DNA of 64,000 nt from Deltaproteobacteria bacterium (GCA_016214985.1 JACRMM010000025.1:62001-126000), one strand, 5' to 3'; shown: positions 25,939-35,510, counted from the first letter of the stretch. Translations and numbers: made by a program. The notes: generated from the sequence alone by a model not told the origin.

Positions 25939-26811
25939 ATGAACAGTGCCATCGGCATCATCGGCGGAAGCGGGCTGTATGAGATGGAGGGGCTCGAAGA
26001 CGTACACGAGGTGGAGGTTTCGACTCCCTTCGGGGCACCGTCCGACTCCCTGGTCGCCGGGATATATCGGGGGAGGCGGCTCGTGTTCCTGCCGCGGCAC
26101 GGCCGGGGTCACCGGTACCTGCCGGCGGAGGTCCCCTATCGCGCCAACGTCTATGCCTTGAAGTCGCTGGGGGTAGAGTGGGTGATCTCGATCTCGGCCG
26201 TGGGGAGCCTCGACGAGGAGCTTCGGCCGGGCGACATCTGCCTGCCGGATCAGTTCATCGACCGGACCTGGGGGCGGCCCGGCACCTTCTTCGGCAACGG
26301 GATCGCAGGCCACGTGGCCCTGGCCGATCCGATCTGCAACCTCCTGCAACAAGCAGTCTGGGAGACGGTGGAGGCGGTCGGCGCCCGCTTCCACCGGGGC
26401 GGCGCGTACCTGTGCATCCAGGGGCCCCAGTTCTCGACGCGCGCCGAGTCGTTCCTGTATCGCAGCTGGGGCGCCCGGGTCATCGGCATGACCAATGCCA
26501 CCGAGGCCCGGCTGGCGCGTGAGGCGGAGCTCTGCTACACGACGGTTGCGCTGGTCACGGACTACGACTGCTGGCACGAGACCGAGGAGGAGGTGTCGAT
26601 CGAGGCGGTCCTCGCGGTGATGCAGCAAAACGTAGGCACAGCGAGGCGGATCCTCCAGGAAGCGGTGGCCCGGGTTCCCGCCGAACGCACATGCCCCTGC
26701 CGAGAGGCGGCGCGGTACGCGATCATGACGCCGCCCGAGCTCGTCCCACCCGACACGCGCCGTAGCGTGGACCTTCTCTTCGGCAAGTACCTGCGGGAAA
26801 ACACGCCATGA
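25939..26811 (+). CDS. mtnP: 5'-methylthioadenosine phosphorylase family protein
   Basis: 290 residues, the usual MTAP length. Phosphate/ribose site motifs are IGIIGGSGLYEMEG and PRHGRGHRYLPAEVPYRAN. SAVGSLDEELRPGDICLPDQFIDRT and IGMTNATEARLAREAELCYTTVALVTDYDCWH are typical of MTAP. The reaction is methylthioadenosine + phosphate to adenine + methylthioribose 1-phosphate. It overlaps the PfkB kinase gene by four bases (ATGA). Confidence 0.9.
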   Translation: MNSAIGIIGGSGLYEMEGLEDVHEVEVSTPFGAPSDSLVAGIYRGRRLVFLPRHGRGHRYLPAEVPYRANVYALKSLGVEWVISISAVGSLDEELRPGDICLPDQFIDRTWGRPGTFFGNGIAGHVALADPICNLLQQAVWETVEAVGARFHRGGAYLCIQGPQFSTRAESFLYRSWGARVIGMTNATEARLAREAELCYTTVALVTDYDCWHETEEEVSIEAVLAVMQQNVGTARRILQEAVARVPAERTCPCREAARYAIMTPPELVPPDTRRSVDLLFGKYLRENTP

Positions 26812-27725
26812 GCGGCGACCTGCTCGTCGTCGGGTCCGTGGCGATCGACTCGGTAGAGACTCCCTTCGGCCGCGAGGAGGACGCCATCGGCGGCTCGGCC
26901 CTGTACTTCAGCGCGGCGGCGAGCCTGTTTGCCCGCGTCCGGCTCGTGGCGGTTATCGGCGAGGACTTCCCGCGCGCGTCGCTCGGTTTTCTGGAGGAGC
27001 GGGAGGTGGACCTCTCGGGCCTCGCCCGCGCCCCGGGGCGGACCTTCCGCTGGAAGGGCCGGTACGGTTTCGACCTCAACGACGCCCAGACCCTGGAGAC
27101 CCATCTCAACGTGTTCGAAGAGTTCGATCCGGTGCTGGGGCCGGAGCACCGGAGGGCTCCCTTCGTCTTCCTCGCCAACATCGATCCGGATCTGCAGTAC
27201 CGCGTGCTCGATCAGGTGGACGACCCGGCGCTCATCGCGGCCGACACCATGAACTTCTGGATCGAGGGAAAGCGAAAAGCCTTGCTCCGCACCCTGGAGC
27301 GGGTGGACCTGCTTGTCCTCAACGAGGCGGAGGCGCGGATGCTTGCCGACGAGCCGAACCTCGTGCGAGCCTCCCAGGTCATTCGGTCGTGGGGGCCCAA
27401 GGGCGTCGTGATCAAGCGCGGGGAATACGGCGCCCTGTACTTCTGCGATGGCCACATCTTCGCGGCGCCGGCGTACCCCCTCGAGGCCCTGTGCGATCCC
27501 ACCGGGGCGGGCGACTCCTTCGCCGGTGGGCTCATGGGCTACCTGGCGAGCACGGGCAACGTGGAACCGGACAACGTCCGGCGGGCGATCGTGTTCGGGT
27601 CGGCGATGGCGAGCTTCAACGTCGAGGACTTCAGCTTTCGGCGCCTGCAGCGCCTGACCTACCCCGAGGTGGCGGAGCGGTTCCGGCAGTTCAAGGCGCT
27701 CACGCACTTCGAGGCGGAGATGTGA
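26808..27725 (+). CDS. PfkB-family sugar/nucleoside kinase
   Basis: 305 residues with the PfkB signature near the C-terminus, DPTGAGDSFAGGLMGYLA, where the Asp is the catalytic base and GAGD forms the anion hole. The N-terminus has the family GGSALYFSAAASLFA motif. Translational coupling with mtnP suggests it phosphorylates a product or relative of the MTA/adenosine salvage route. The substrate is not determinable by eye. Confidence 0.85.
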   Translation: MSGDLLVVGSVAIDSVETPFGREEDAIGGSALYFSAAASLFARVRLVAVIGEDFPRASLGFLEEREVDLSGLARAPGRTFRWKGRYGFDLNDAQTLETHLNVFEEFDPVLGPEHRRAPFVFLANIDPDLQYRVLDQVDDPALIAADTMNFWIEGKRKALLRTLERVDLLVLNEAEARMLADEPNLVRASQVIRSWGPKGVVIKRGEYGALYFCDGHIFAAPAYPLEALCDPTGAGDSFAGGLMGYLASTGNVEPDNVRRAIVFGSAMASFNVEDFSFRRLQRLTYPEVAERFRQFKALTHFEAEM

Positions 27726-28089
27726 GGCGGCGCGAGGCCTCGGCGAGGGTCTTGCGGACGCTGTCCGCCAGCGCCGCAAGGTCGAAGGACTTGACGAGGT
27801 AGCCGTCCGCGCCGAGCGCTCGGGCCTCGTCCTTGAAGTCGCCGAAGGCCGTGAACAGGAGCACGGGGAGGTTGGGCCGAGTCTGTTTGAGCCGCCGTAA
27901 GACCTCCAGCCCGCCCATGCCCGGCATCTTGATGTCCAAGATCACGAGGTCGGGGGGGTCGAGCTCGGCAGCTTCCAACCCGGCAGGACCGTCCGCGGCC
28001 GATTGAACCGAGTACCCTGCCAGCGTCAGCTCCTCCTGGAGGAGAAATCGGATGTTCGCATCGTCGTCGACAACGAGGAGCCGGGCCAT
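27700..28089 (-). CDS. Single-domain response regulator (receiver only)
   Basis: 129 residues, a CheY-like receiver with the acidic pair VVDDD, the phospho-acceptor Asp in DLVILDIKMPGMGG, and the conserved Thr (LLFTAFG) and Lys (LVKSFD). No output domain, so it signals by protein contact. No kinase is adjacent. Its end overlaps the convergent PfkB gene by 26 bases, and its start abuts the divergent TPR lipoprotein gene. Confidence 0.88.
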   Translation of the reverse strand: MARLLVVDDDANIRFLLQEELTLAGYSVQSAADGPAGLEAAELDPPDLVILDIKMPGMGGLEVLRRLKQTRPNLPVLLFTAFGDFKDEARALGADGYLVKSFDLAALADSVRKTLAEASRRLTSPPRSA

Positions 28090-28906
28090 GGGATGGGTGC
28101 ACTCCTGCCAACAGGGTGGCGGCTTCCGGGCCGAAGGGGCCCCACTATATCCCCGGGCCCGGTGGTGTCAACGGGTCCTGCTGGCCCTCGGGCTCGTGCT
28201 TGCGGCCGGGTGCTCGGGCAATCAGGAGGCGGTCCGCCGCGACGCCCAGACGGCTTTCAAACTCGGCGTCGCCTACCTCGCCGAGGGTCGCCCCTCGCCC
28301 GCGCTCCAAGAGCTCACCAGGGCGGATGCGCTGTCTCCCAAGGACCCGGAGACCCTCAACGCCTTGGGCCTGGCCTATTGGCAGCGGCGCGAGTTCGAGT
28401 TGGCGATCCGGCATTTCCAGAAGGCGACCGAGGCAAAGCCCGACTTCTCCGAGGCGTGGAACAACTTGGGCGCGCTCTACATCGACCAGGGCCGTTACGA
28501 TCTGGCCATTCCCCCGTTGGAGAAGGCCCTCGCCAACGTGTTCTACGGGACGCAGGAGCGGGCGCTGGCGAACCTGGGGTGGGCGCTGCTCCGGGTCGGC
28601 CGCTCGCAGGAGGCGGAGCAGAAATTGCGGCAGGCGGTAGAGGTGTCGCCCTCGTTTCCCTTGCCCCACAAGTTCCTGGGCATTGCCCTGCAAGAGCGAG
28701 GGATCCACCAGGAGGCTGTCGCCCAGCTGGACGAGGCGATCCGACTCTACCCGGACGATGCCGATACCTACCTGCGCCGAGGGCTGAGCCAGTTCAAGCT
28801 GGGGGAGAAGGATGCGGCCCGGGCCTCCTTCGAGAAGGCGTGGCACTTGGCTCCCGGAGGGGAGCCGGGCAAGTCGGCCAAGACCTACCTGGATATGCTG
28901 CAGTAG
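28088..28906 (+). CDS. TPR-repeat lipoprotein, PilF/PilW-like
   Basis: Up to 272 residues. A lipobox LVLAAGC is followed by about six tetratricopeptide repeats (ETLNALGLAYWQRREFELAIRHFQKA; SEAWNNLGALYIDQGRYDLAIPPLEKA and so on). It resembles the outer-membrane pilotins PilF/PilW of type IV pili, but no pilus genes are near. The start is uncertain: ATG 28088 overlaps the divergent response-regulator start and gives a long n-region, while GTG 28097 is an alternative. It heads a same-strand run that includes the RodZ-like gene. Confidence 0.7.
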   Translation: MGWVHSCQQGGGFRAEGAPLYPRARWCQRVLLALGLVLAAGCSGNQEAVRRDAQTAFKLGVAYLAEGRPSPALQELTRADALSPKDPETLNALGLAYWQRREFELAIRHFQKATEAKPDFSEAWNNLGALYIDQGRYDLAIPPLEKALANVFYGTQERALANLGWALLRVGRSQEAEQKLRQAVEVSPSFPLPHKFLGIALQERGIHQEAVAQLDEAIRLYPDDADTYLRRGLSQFKLGEKDAARASFEKAWHLAPGGEPGKSAKTYLDMLQ

Positions 28907-28933
28907 TACTACAACGACACAGCTGCAGAGTTC

Positions 28934-29006
28934 GCAGATTTCACGGATTGGAACAAAGGAGAGAACGGAAAACACTTCTGTCGATCCGCGTACTCTGGGA
29001 AATCTG
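28934..29006. repeat. Possible dispersed intergenic inverted-repeat element
   Basis: The lower-GC gap between the TPR gene and the rodZ-like gene holds CAGATTTC (28935-28942) and its complement GAAATCTG (28999-29006), set in strings resembling 'cagatttcacggatt ... aatctgtggatcatc'. I recall similar intergenic sequences in other proteobacterial genomes. It may be a mobile repeat remnant. Confidence 0.35.
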
Positions 29007-29101
29007 TGGATCATCCGCATTGGGTCTGAAGTGTCGCTGTAGTGGTAGGCATCTGGGCGAGAGCCCTCCGCGCAGCGCGGAGGCGGGAGCAGAGGGACTA
29101 C

Positions 29102-29959
29102 ATGGCGAACGTCGAGGGGAAGGGGTTCGGCGCCGCGCTGCGAACCGCGCGCGAGGCGGCGGGCCGGGAGATCCGAGACCTGGCCGAGATCACGAAGATC
29201 CAAGGGCGGTACCTCGTGGCCCTGGAGGCCGAGGAGTGGCGCACCGTGCCCCGGGGCGTAATCGGGCGGGGCTTCGTGCGCGTGCTCGCGCGGGAGCTCG
29301 GCGTTCCTCCGGCCGAGCTCCTGCAGCTCTACCGGGCGGCCCGGGGCGACGACGACGTCGAGCCCCACCGGTCCCTGCCCGAGGTGGATTGGAAGGTGGA
29401 GGTGGGGGTGGGGGCCGGGGCCGGGCGAAAGGCGCGCCCGCTCCTCCTGGCCTCGGGCGTCGTGGTGCTGGTCGCCCTGGGCCTGTGGCGCTGGGGCCCC
29501 TGGAACCGCCCTCTCCCTCCGGAGCTGCCGCCCGAGGAGGCTCCGGTCTCGGCTGCTCCCGCCGGCCCGGCCGAGCCGACCCCGGTTCGGGTGGCGGCTC
29601 CGCCCACGACTGCGCTCCAGTCCCGGCCGGCACCGCTCCAGCCGGAGCCGGCCGGGACGGCTCCGGCGGCCGTGCGGCCCCTTGCCGGGTCGGCAGCGAC
29701 CGCGAGGGGGGGACTCGACGTCGAGGCGGTGGACCGCGTCTGGATTCGCGTGGAGCCCGAGGGAGGCCAACCCCAGGAACGGGTGCTTAAGCCCGGCGAC
29801 CGGGCCGGTTTCGGAGGCCACGGCCCGTTTCGGGTCAAGGTGAGCAACGGCGCGGCGGTCCGGCTCTTCTGGAACGGGGAGCCCCTCGGCGCGCCCGGGA
29901 CGTCGCCGGGCGTCGTGTCGCTCACCGTGCCGTCCGGCGCGGCAGGAGCGAAGCCGTGA
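29102..29959 (+). CDS. RodZ-like membrane-anchored HTH protein
   Basis: 285 residues. An N-terminal XRE-type helix-turn-helix domain (GAALRTAREAAGREIRDLAEITKI...RGVIGRGFVRVLARELGV, residues 8-75) is followed by one membrane helix (about 116-135), a long Pro/Ala-rich periplasmic linker and a C-terminal RodZ-type domain (VWIRVEPEGGQ...VLKPGDRAGF...VKVSNGAAVRLFWNG). This is the RodZ architecture, which links MreB to cell-wall synthesis. ATG 29102 is preceded by GGAGC/GAGGG. Confidence 0.8.
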   Translation: MANVEGKGFGAALRTAREAAGREIRDLAEITKIQGRYLVALEAEEWRTVPRGVIGRGFVRVLARELGVPPAELLQLYRAARGDDDVEPHRSLPEVDWKVEVGVGAGAGRKARPLLLASGVVVLVALGLWRWGPWNRPLPPELPPEEAPVSAAPAGPAEPTPVRVAAPPTTALQSRPAPLQPEPAGTAPAAVRPLAGSAATARGGLDVEAVDRVWIRVEPEGGQPQERVLKPGDRAGFGGHGPFRVKVSNGAAVRLFWNGEPLGAPGTSPGVVSLTVPSGAAGAKP

Positions 29960-29972
29960 CGGACACCGCCCC

Positions 29973-30809
29973 TTGATCCCTGCCTCGGGCGGCGACGACC
30001 TCGCCCGCGCGGTCGCCGACCGGCTCGGCCCTGCCTGGGCCGGGGCGCGTGTGGCCACGGTGCTCGGCTCAGGGCTCGGGGGGGCTGCCGACGGCATAGC
30101 GGTGCGGGCCGAGGTTTCCTATGAGGACGTGCCGGGGCTGGGCGCGTGCTCCGTGCCCGGCCACCGGGGCCGGCTGCTGCGAGGGACGGTCGGAGACGCC
30201 GAGGTCGTGGCGTTCGTGGGACGCCGCCACGCCTACGAAGGGATCTCCCTCGCCGAGGCTGCACTTCCGGCTCGGATCGCTCAGGCCCTCGGGGCGGGGC
30301 TCCTGGTGAGCCTCTCTGCGGTCGGCGGGATCGCGCCCGGCCTCGGGCCGGGGGCGTGGGTGCTGGTGGAGGATCACCTGAACCTGATGGGCCGAAACCC
30401 CCTGGAGGGGGTTCGCGGCCCCGAGGGTCCGGCCTTCGTGGACCTCACCCGGACCTATCGCGCCGATCTGTTCGAGCCCCTCGCCGAGCGCTTGGAGCGC
30501 CGCGGCGTGAGGCTGGCCCGCGGCGTGCTCGCGTCCTTCCCCGGTCCCTCCTACGAGACCCCGGCCGAGGTGCGCATGGCCGCCTCCCTGGGCGCGGACA
30601 TCGTGGGCATGTCGACGGTGCCCGAGGCGGTGTGGGCGCGCTGGCTCGGCCTCGACGTCCTGGCGTACGGTCGGGTCGCCAATCGGGCGGCAGGGCTCGG
30701 GCCGGCCCCCCTGGATCACGCCGAGGTCCTTCGGGAGGGCGCCAAGGGGGGCCCGGAGGCCGTCGCGGTGCTGGAGGAGAGCGTGGCTGTGTGGAAGCTC
30801 GGCGCGTAG
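29973..30809 (+). CDS. Purine nucleoside phosphorylase
   Basis: 278 residues of the trimeric PNP/MTAP family: phosphate site VLGSGLGG, VPGHRGRLLRG, RRHAYEG, and FPGPSYETPAEVRMAASLGADIVGMSTVPEA. It cleaves purine (deoxy)nucleosides to base and (deoxy)ribose 1-phosphate. No ATG is available ahead of the phosphate loop. TTG 29973 gives the family length. It follows the rodZ-like gene by 13 bases. Confidence 0.9.
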   Translation: MIPASGGDDLARAVADRLGPAWAGARVATVLGSGLGGAADGIAVRAEVSYEDVPGLGACSVPGHRGRLLRGTVGDAEVVAFVGRRHAYEGISLAEAALPARIAQALGAGLLVSLSAVGGIAPGLGPGAWVLVEDHLNLMGRNPLEGVRGPEGPAFVDLTRTYRADLFEPLAERLERRGVRLARGVLASFPGPSYETPAEVRMAASLGADIVGMSTVPEAVWARWLGLDVLAYGRVANRAAGLGPAPLDHAEVLREGAKGGPEAVAVLEESVAVWKLGA

Positions 30810-30896
30810 CGTGGGGCTTGCCCCGCCGTCCTGGCCGGACGGCGCAACGCTGGAACCAACAACCAAGAACGCACAACGAACGGGACCCCGAGGACC

Positions 30897-31940
30897 ATGG
30901 ATTCCGAACTCAACCACTCTCCCGCACGCCCCATCAAGGCGGTGAGTCTTCTCTCCGGGGGGCTCGACTCAATCCTTGCCACCCGGGTCGTTCAGGATCA
31001 GGGCGTAGAGGTACTCGCCCTGCACTTCATCTCGCCGTTCTTCGGGTACGAGAAGAAGGGCCGGGAGGAGGAGGTGGCCGCCTTCTACCAGGAGACCTAC
31101 GGAATCCGGATGCGGGTCGTGGACGTCTCCGACGAGTACCTGACGATGCTCGCCAGGCCTCGGTACGGCTACGGGAAGAACTTCAATCCCTGCGTCGACT
31201 GCAAGATCTTCCTGGTGCGCAAAGCCCTGGAGATCCTGCAGGCCGAGGGCGCCTCGTTCCTGATCACCGGTGAAGTGCTCGGTCAGCGGCCCATGAGCCA
31301 GCGCCGGGACACGCTGAACGCCATTGCCCGCGACACCGGCACGCGGGGCATCCTGCTCCGGCCCTTGTCGGCGCGGCTTCTGCCGCCTACGGCGCCCGAG
31401 GAGCGCGGCTGGGTGGACCGAGGCCGGCTGTATGGCTTCTCCGGCCGCGGGCGCCACGATCAGATGGCGCTCGCCGCGGAGCTCGGGATCACCGAGTACC
31501 CGACCCCGGCGGGCGGGTGCCGGCTGACAGACCCCTGCCTCGGCGCCCGGGTGCGCCGCTACTACGAAGACACGCCGGCCGAGGGACGAAACGCGGCCGA
31601 CGTCCGCGTTCTCTTGACCGGGCGGCCCTTCCGGTTTCCCGAGGGCAGCCTCTTCTCCCTGGGCCGCGGCGAGCACGAGAACGCCGCGGTCGCAGGCCTG
31701 GCCCGGGAGGGCGACGAGCGCGTCTTCGCGGCCGACGTGCCGGGTCCCCTGGGTTTGTTCCGGCCGAGGGGCTCTGGGGACGAGCGGCCCCTCGCAGCCG
31801 CGGTGCTGCTGCGGTACTGTCCGAAGGCACGGCCCGAGACGCGGGTGGTGTTCGAGCCCTCCGGCGGGGGGCCGGTCCGAGAGCTCGAGGCGGTCGCGGC
31901 CACCGACGAGGACATCGCCCTGGGAGCCTGGAGGCTCTGA
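30897..31940 (+). CDS. PP-loop adenine-nucleotide hydrolase, MnmA/ThiI-like thiolation enzyme
   Basis: 347 residues. The PP-loop SLLSGGLDSILATRVV and the cysteine pair CVDC in NFNPCVDCKIFLVRKAL resemble tRNA 2-thiouridylases and related sulfur-transfer ATPases, with a further PAGGCRLTDP cysteine. The C-terminal third (SLFSLGRGEHENAAVAGLA) is a domain I cannot name. There is no THUMP domain, so it is not a full ThiI. A tRNA-thiolation role is likely but unproven. It is followed by recG after four bases. Confidence 0.7.
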   Translation: MDSELNHSPARPIKAVSLLSGGLDSILATRVVQDQGVEVLALHFISPFFGYEKKGREEEVAAFYQETYGIRMRVVDVSDEYLTMLARPRYGYGKNFNPCVDCKIFLVRKALEILQAEGASFLITGEVLGQRPMSQRRDTLNAIARDTGTRGILLRPLSARLLPPTAPEERGWVDRGRLYGFSGRGRHDQMALAAELGITEYPTPAGGCRLTDPCLGARVRRYYEDTPAEGRNAADVRVLLTGRPFRFPEGSLFSLGRGEHENAAVAGLAREGDERVFAADVPGPLGLFRPRGSGDERPLAAAVLLRYCPKARPETRVVFEPSGGGPVRELEAVAATDEDIALGAWRL

Positions 31941-31944
31941 CGGC

Positions 31945-34068
31945 GTGCCCGGCGGCCCCACCCTCGACGCCTACCGCCGGATGGTGGCGGTACTGGACAC
32001 GCCCCTCGTTACGGTCAAGGGCGTGGGTCCGAAGGTGTTCGAGCGGCTGACCCGCAAGGGGCTCCGGACCTTCGGCGACGCGCTCGCGTTCCTCCCCCTG
32101 CGCTACGAAGACCGCACCCGACTCGTTCCCCTGGCCAAGTTGATCCCCGGCGAGACGGCGGCCTTCCTCGGCACCGTGACCAGCCTCGCCGTGCGCCAGG
32201 GGCGCCGCCGAACCCTGGAAGGCGTTGTCGCGGACGCCTCGGGTAACCTGGCCCTGAAGTGGTTTCACGGCAACTTCGGCTGGCTGCAGAACCGCTATCC
32301 GGTCGGGTGCCGGGTGGCAGGCTCCGGCGTCGTCCAGGCGTTTCTCGGCCGAAAGGAGGTCGTGCACCCCGACCTCGAGGTCCTCGACGAGGCCGACACA
32401 CCGGCGAGCTTCGAACGGGTCGTGCCGGTCTACTCCGAGGTTGAAGGCGTCCACCCCCGCGCCCTGCGGCGGATCCTGGAGGCCGCGGTCCAGGCCGCGG
32501 TTCCAAGCCTCGTCGACCTCGTGCCGGGGGAGCTCGCCGCGGGCCTCAGCCTGCCCACGGTCGCCGAGGCATACCGGGAGGTGCATGCGCCTTCCGTGGG
32601 GGGAGAGGGGCTCGAGCGGCGCGTCGCCGCCCACCGCCGCGCGCTGGTGATCGAGGAGTTCTTCTGCCTCCAACTCGGCCTGCTCCTCAAGAAGGAGGGC
32701 GCGGGCCCCCGCTCAGGGATCGCGTTTCGCCCGGACTTCCGGCTCGTGAAAGCGCTCCTGAAGTCGCTGCCCTTCGAGTTGACGCCCGCGCAGCGGCGGG
32801 TGCTCGGCGAGATTCGCCGCGACCTGGAGTCACCCCGGCCGATGCACCGGCTGCTCCAGGGAGACGTGGGAAGCGGCAAGACCCTGGTGGCCCTGGTGAG
32901 CGCGCTGCTGGCCGCCGAGTCCGGCTATCAGACCGCCCTGATGGCGCCGACCGAGATCCTGGCCGAGCAGCATGCCCTGAGCCTGCGGCGGCTGTGTGGC
33001 ACCGTGCCCGTGCGCTTTGCGCTGTTGACGAGCTCCACGCCCCGGGCCGAGCGGGAAGCGGCCCTCGCGGGGCTGGCCGGGGGCGACATCCACGTGGCGG
33101 TGGGAACCCACGCCCTGATCCAGGACGCCGTTGAGTTCGCGCGGCTGGGCCTCGTGATCGTCGACGAGCAGCACCGCTTCGGCGTGCTCCACCGCGCCGG
33201 CCTCGTGCGCAAAGGGGAGAACCCCGACCTCCTGGTCATGACGGCCACGCCCATCCCCCGAAGCCTCTCCATGACCGTCTACGGCGACCTGGACCTCTCG
33301 GTCATCGACGAGCTTCCCCCGGGTCGCCAGCCGATCTTGACCCGAATTGCCCGGGAGAAGCACCGACAGGGCGTCTACGACTTCGTCCGGCGCGAGGTGG
33401 CGCAGGGCCGGCAGGCGTACGTCGTCTATCCCCTGGTGGAGGAGAGCGAGAAGGTCGACCTCGCGGCGGCGACCACCATGGCCGAGCGCCTGGCCCGAGA
33501 TGTCTTCCCGGACCTTCGGGTCGGGCTCCTTCACGGCCGCCTGCGGGCCGAGGAGAAGGAGCGCACCATGGCCGCTTTTGCAGCCGGCGAAGTGCAGGTG
33601 CTGGTGGCCACGACCGTGATCGAGGTCGGAATCGACGTGCCCAACGCCACGCTCATGGTGATCGAGCACGCCGAGCGCTTCGGCCTCTCGCAGCTCCACC
33701 AGCTCCGAGGCCGGGTCGGGCGGGGGACGCATCGGTCCTACTGCGTGCTCCTCGCGAGCGAGCGCCTCTCCCGGGACGGGTGGGAACGGCTGCGGGTGCT
33801 CTCCCAGACCGAGGACGGGTTTCGTGTCGCGGAGGAGGACCTGAAGATCCGCGGGCCCGGCGATCTCCTCGGAACCCGTCAGTCCGGCTTGCCTGACTTC
33901 CGGATCGGCAACATCCTGCGCGACGGCCCGCTGCTCCAGACCGCCCGCGACCTCGCGCACGCCGTGCTCCGCGACGACGCCCACCTCACCCAGGAGCGGC
34001 ACGCGGCGCTTCGCCGGGCCCTCCTGGACCGCTGGGCCGGGCGGCTCGAGCTCGCGCAGGTGGGGTGA
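31945..34068 (+). CDS. recG: ATP-dependent DNA helicase RecG
   Basis: 707 residues: an OB-fold wedge domain (ETAAFLGTVTSLAVRQGRRRTLEGVVADASGNLALKWF), Walker A GDVGSGKT, the RecG-specific DEQHRFG motif II, TATPIPRSL motif III, and C-terminal motifs (ATTVIEVGIDVPNATLMVIEHAERFGLSQLHQLRGRVGR). It remodels stalled replication forks. GTG 31945 follows GGAGG across the preceding stop. Part of this gene has a decayed copy at 50.7 kb. Confidence 0.95.
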   Translation: MPGGPTLDAYRRMVAVLDTPLVTVKGVGPKVFERLTRKGLRTFGDALAFLPLRYEDRTRLVPLAKLIPGETAAFLGTVTSLAVRQGRRRTLEGVVADASGNLALKWFHGNFGWLQNRYPVGCRVAGSGVVQAFLGRKEVVHPDLEVLDEADTPASFERVVPVYSEVEGVHPRALRRILEAAVQAAVPSLVDLVPGELAAGLSLPTVAEAYREVHAPSVGGEGLERRVAAHRRALVIEEFFCLQLGLLLKKEGAGPRSGIAFRPDFRLVKALLKSLPFELTPAQRRVLGEIRRDLESPRPMHRLLQGDVGSGKTLVALVSALLAAESGYQTALMAPTEILAEQHALSLRRLCGTVPVRFALLTSSTPRAEREAALAGLAGGDIHVAVGTHALIQDAVEFARLGLVIVDEQHRFGVLHRAGLVRKGENPDLLVMTATPIPRSLSMTVYGDLDLSVIDELPPGRQPILTRIAREKHRQGVYDFVRREVAQGRQAYVVYPLVEESEKVDLAAATTMAERLARDVFPDLRVGLLHGRLRAEEKERTMAAFAAGEVQVLVATTVIEVGIDVPNATLMVIEHAERFGLSQLHQLRGRVGRGTHRSYCVLLASERLSRDGWERLRVLSQTEDGFRVAEEDLKIRGPGDLLGTRQSGLPDFRIGNILRDGPLLQTARDLAHAVLRDDAHLTQERHAALRRALLDRWAGRLELAQVG

Positions 34069-34166
34069 AGGGCGGAATCGAGAACTCGGCCCGCCTATCA
34101 TTTCGAAGGACCCTCGCGCTCAGCGAGCCTGCTCAGGGCGCGCCCTCCTCATTCCGCTGGCAGGAG

Positions 34167-35510
34167 TTACGCGTCGAACTCTTCGTTTTGCCTCCGGTCC
34201 CTGTAGTGATCCATGATCTCCTCGAAGGCTTCCGCCTTGCGAAGTGCATCGTCCGCGTCGAACAACGACAAGTCGACGATGTCTCCCTCGATCCAGAGGG
34301 ATGGGACCTTGAGCTTCTTGACGAGCGTTTCGCGTACGTACCCGAGGTGGGTCGATGCGCTTCTGCAGCTGACCAGCGGGTGAAGAAGCATTCCGTCGAA
34401 CTTGTATTCCTTTGCCCAGTGGACGTACGGGTAGCCGAAGTATCCAAGTTGGCTGTCGTTGTCCAATGCATACTTGTAGTACCCTGTATTGTATTGGATG
34501 GCATGTTTGGCTATTTTCTCCACTGGATCCTTTGTATCACTCGAATCGATTGGAATTGGCGGCTGATAGCCCCAGCTTTCCATGACGAAGTTCCAGCCTC
34601 GCTCCGCAAGCGCGTCAAAGAATCCAAGGCTGTGCCAAGGCGGCAACTCAGCGAAACCGACTCGATACTTTTCCTCTGGGATGGATCCATTCCCCGCCTG
34701 CACCAGGCTCTGCACCTCTGCGTAGAGGTCTCGGTAATTCGCAATGGCTTGTTTCATGTCGCCAAGCAAGTACAGCGCCGGCGGCATGCAGGCCCAAAAA
34801 TGCCTCGAGTGCATGGGGCAGGGCCGCGCCTTCCTGAGCTCGTTGACCTCGTACCAGACGCGATGCATCTCGATCATGTCGTCGACGACCTCTGCCAAAC
34901 GGTCCCTGTCGAGACGCCGTCCGACCAGTTGCTCTACGAACACGATCAGGCGCCTGATATTCTCAGAGGCGAGGCGGACCGAGTTCTCGTACATCCCCTC
35001 GTGGAAGAACTCGGCCACGCCAGGGATCGACATCTCCAGGTTGTAGACCGGAGCATCCAGGTACCGGCCCAGGCCTTGGAACCACTTGTATCGGGCATCG
35101 CAGATCATGCTCGACGACAAGAGGAGGATGGGTTTCGGCATGCCGCCCAGGGGAGCCTCGGGCGGAATCTGGCCGTTGAGCTCCCTCATCATCCTGTGGG
35201 TGTACCCGTAGTTGGTTCGGGCATACCCGCAGAGATGGGTGGGGAAGCCTGCCGAGTCGGCCCGTTCCAGATAGGTGGGAGCCACCCCCGTCGACGCGCA
35301 CACGGCGCTGTAGTTCTCCGGGTACACGACCTCGATGTCCATGGCCTTCAGCACGGCCGACCCCTGCCACCAGTTTGCCATGGCCCACACGGCGGGCTTC
35401 CCCGCGGCCACCGCTTCGACACTCTTCTTGTACGACTCGTCGACCGTCGCCCGGAGCGGGTACATGCTCTTGAGCTTCGCAATCGCCTTCGGTTTCTCTG
35501 ACGGTGCCAT
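34167..35510 (-). CDS. 2-hydroxyacyl-CoA dehydratase / benzoyl-CoA reductase family subunit (HgdB/BcrB-like)
   Basis: 447 residues. Family cysteines that bind the iron-sulfur cluster are visible in HLCGYARTNYGY, SSMICDARYKWF and HPLVSCRSASTHLG, with the substrate-loop YPENYSAVCASTG. Members are partners of ATP-dependent reductases/dehydratases or homodimeric double-cubane proteins. Neither a second subunit nor the ASKHA-type activator is within the window, which is odd. ATG 35510 has AGGAG at five bases. A sigma-54-like promoter sits about 50 bases upstream, and the adjacent activator suggests shared control with the mutase operon. Confidence 0.8.
   Translation of the reverse strand: MAPSEKPKAIAKLKSMYPLRATVDESYKKSVEAVAAGKPAVWAMANWWQGSAVLKAMDIEVVYPENYSAVCASTGVAPTYLERADSAGFPTHLCGYARTNYGYTHRMMRELNGQIPPEAPLGGMPKPILLLSSSMICDARYKWFQGLGRYLDAPVYNLEMSIPGVAEFFHEGMYENSVRLASENIRRLIVFVEQLVGRRLDRDRLAEVVDDMIEMHRVWYEVNELRKARPCPMHSRHFWACMPPALYLLGDMKQAIANYRDLYAEVQSLVQAGNGSIPEEKYRVGFAELPPWHSLGFFDALAERGWNFVMESWGYQPPIPIDSSDTKDPVEKIAKHAIQYNTGYYKYALDNDSQLGYFGYPYVHWAKEYKFDGMLLHPLVSCRSASTHLGYVRETLVKKLKVPSLWIEGDIVDLSLFDADDALRKAEAFEEIMDHYRDRRQNEEFDA

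Noticed and set aside
34167-35510. Calling the protein a benzoyl-CoA reductase subunit and inferring aromatic degradation
   Set aside because: No other Bcr/Bzd subunits or aromatic-ring genes are present in the window.
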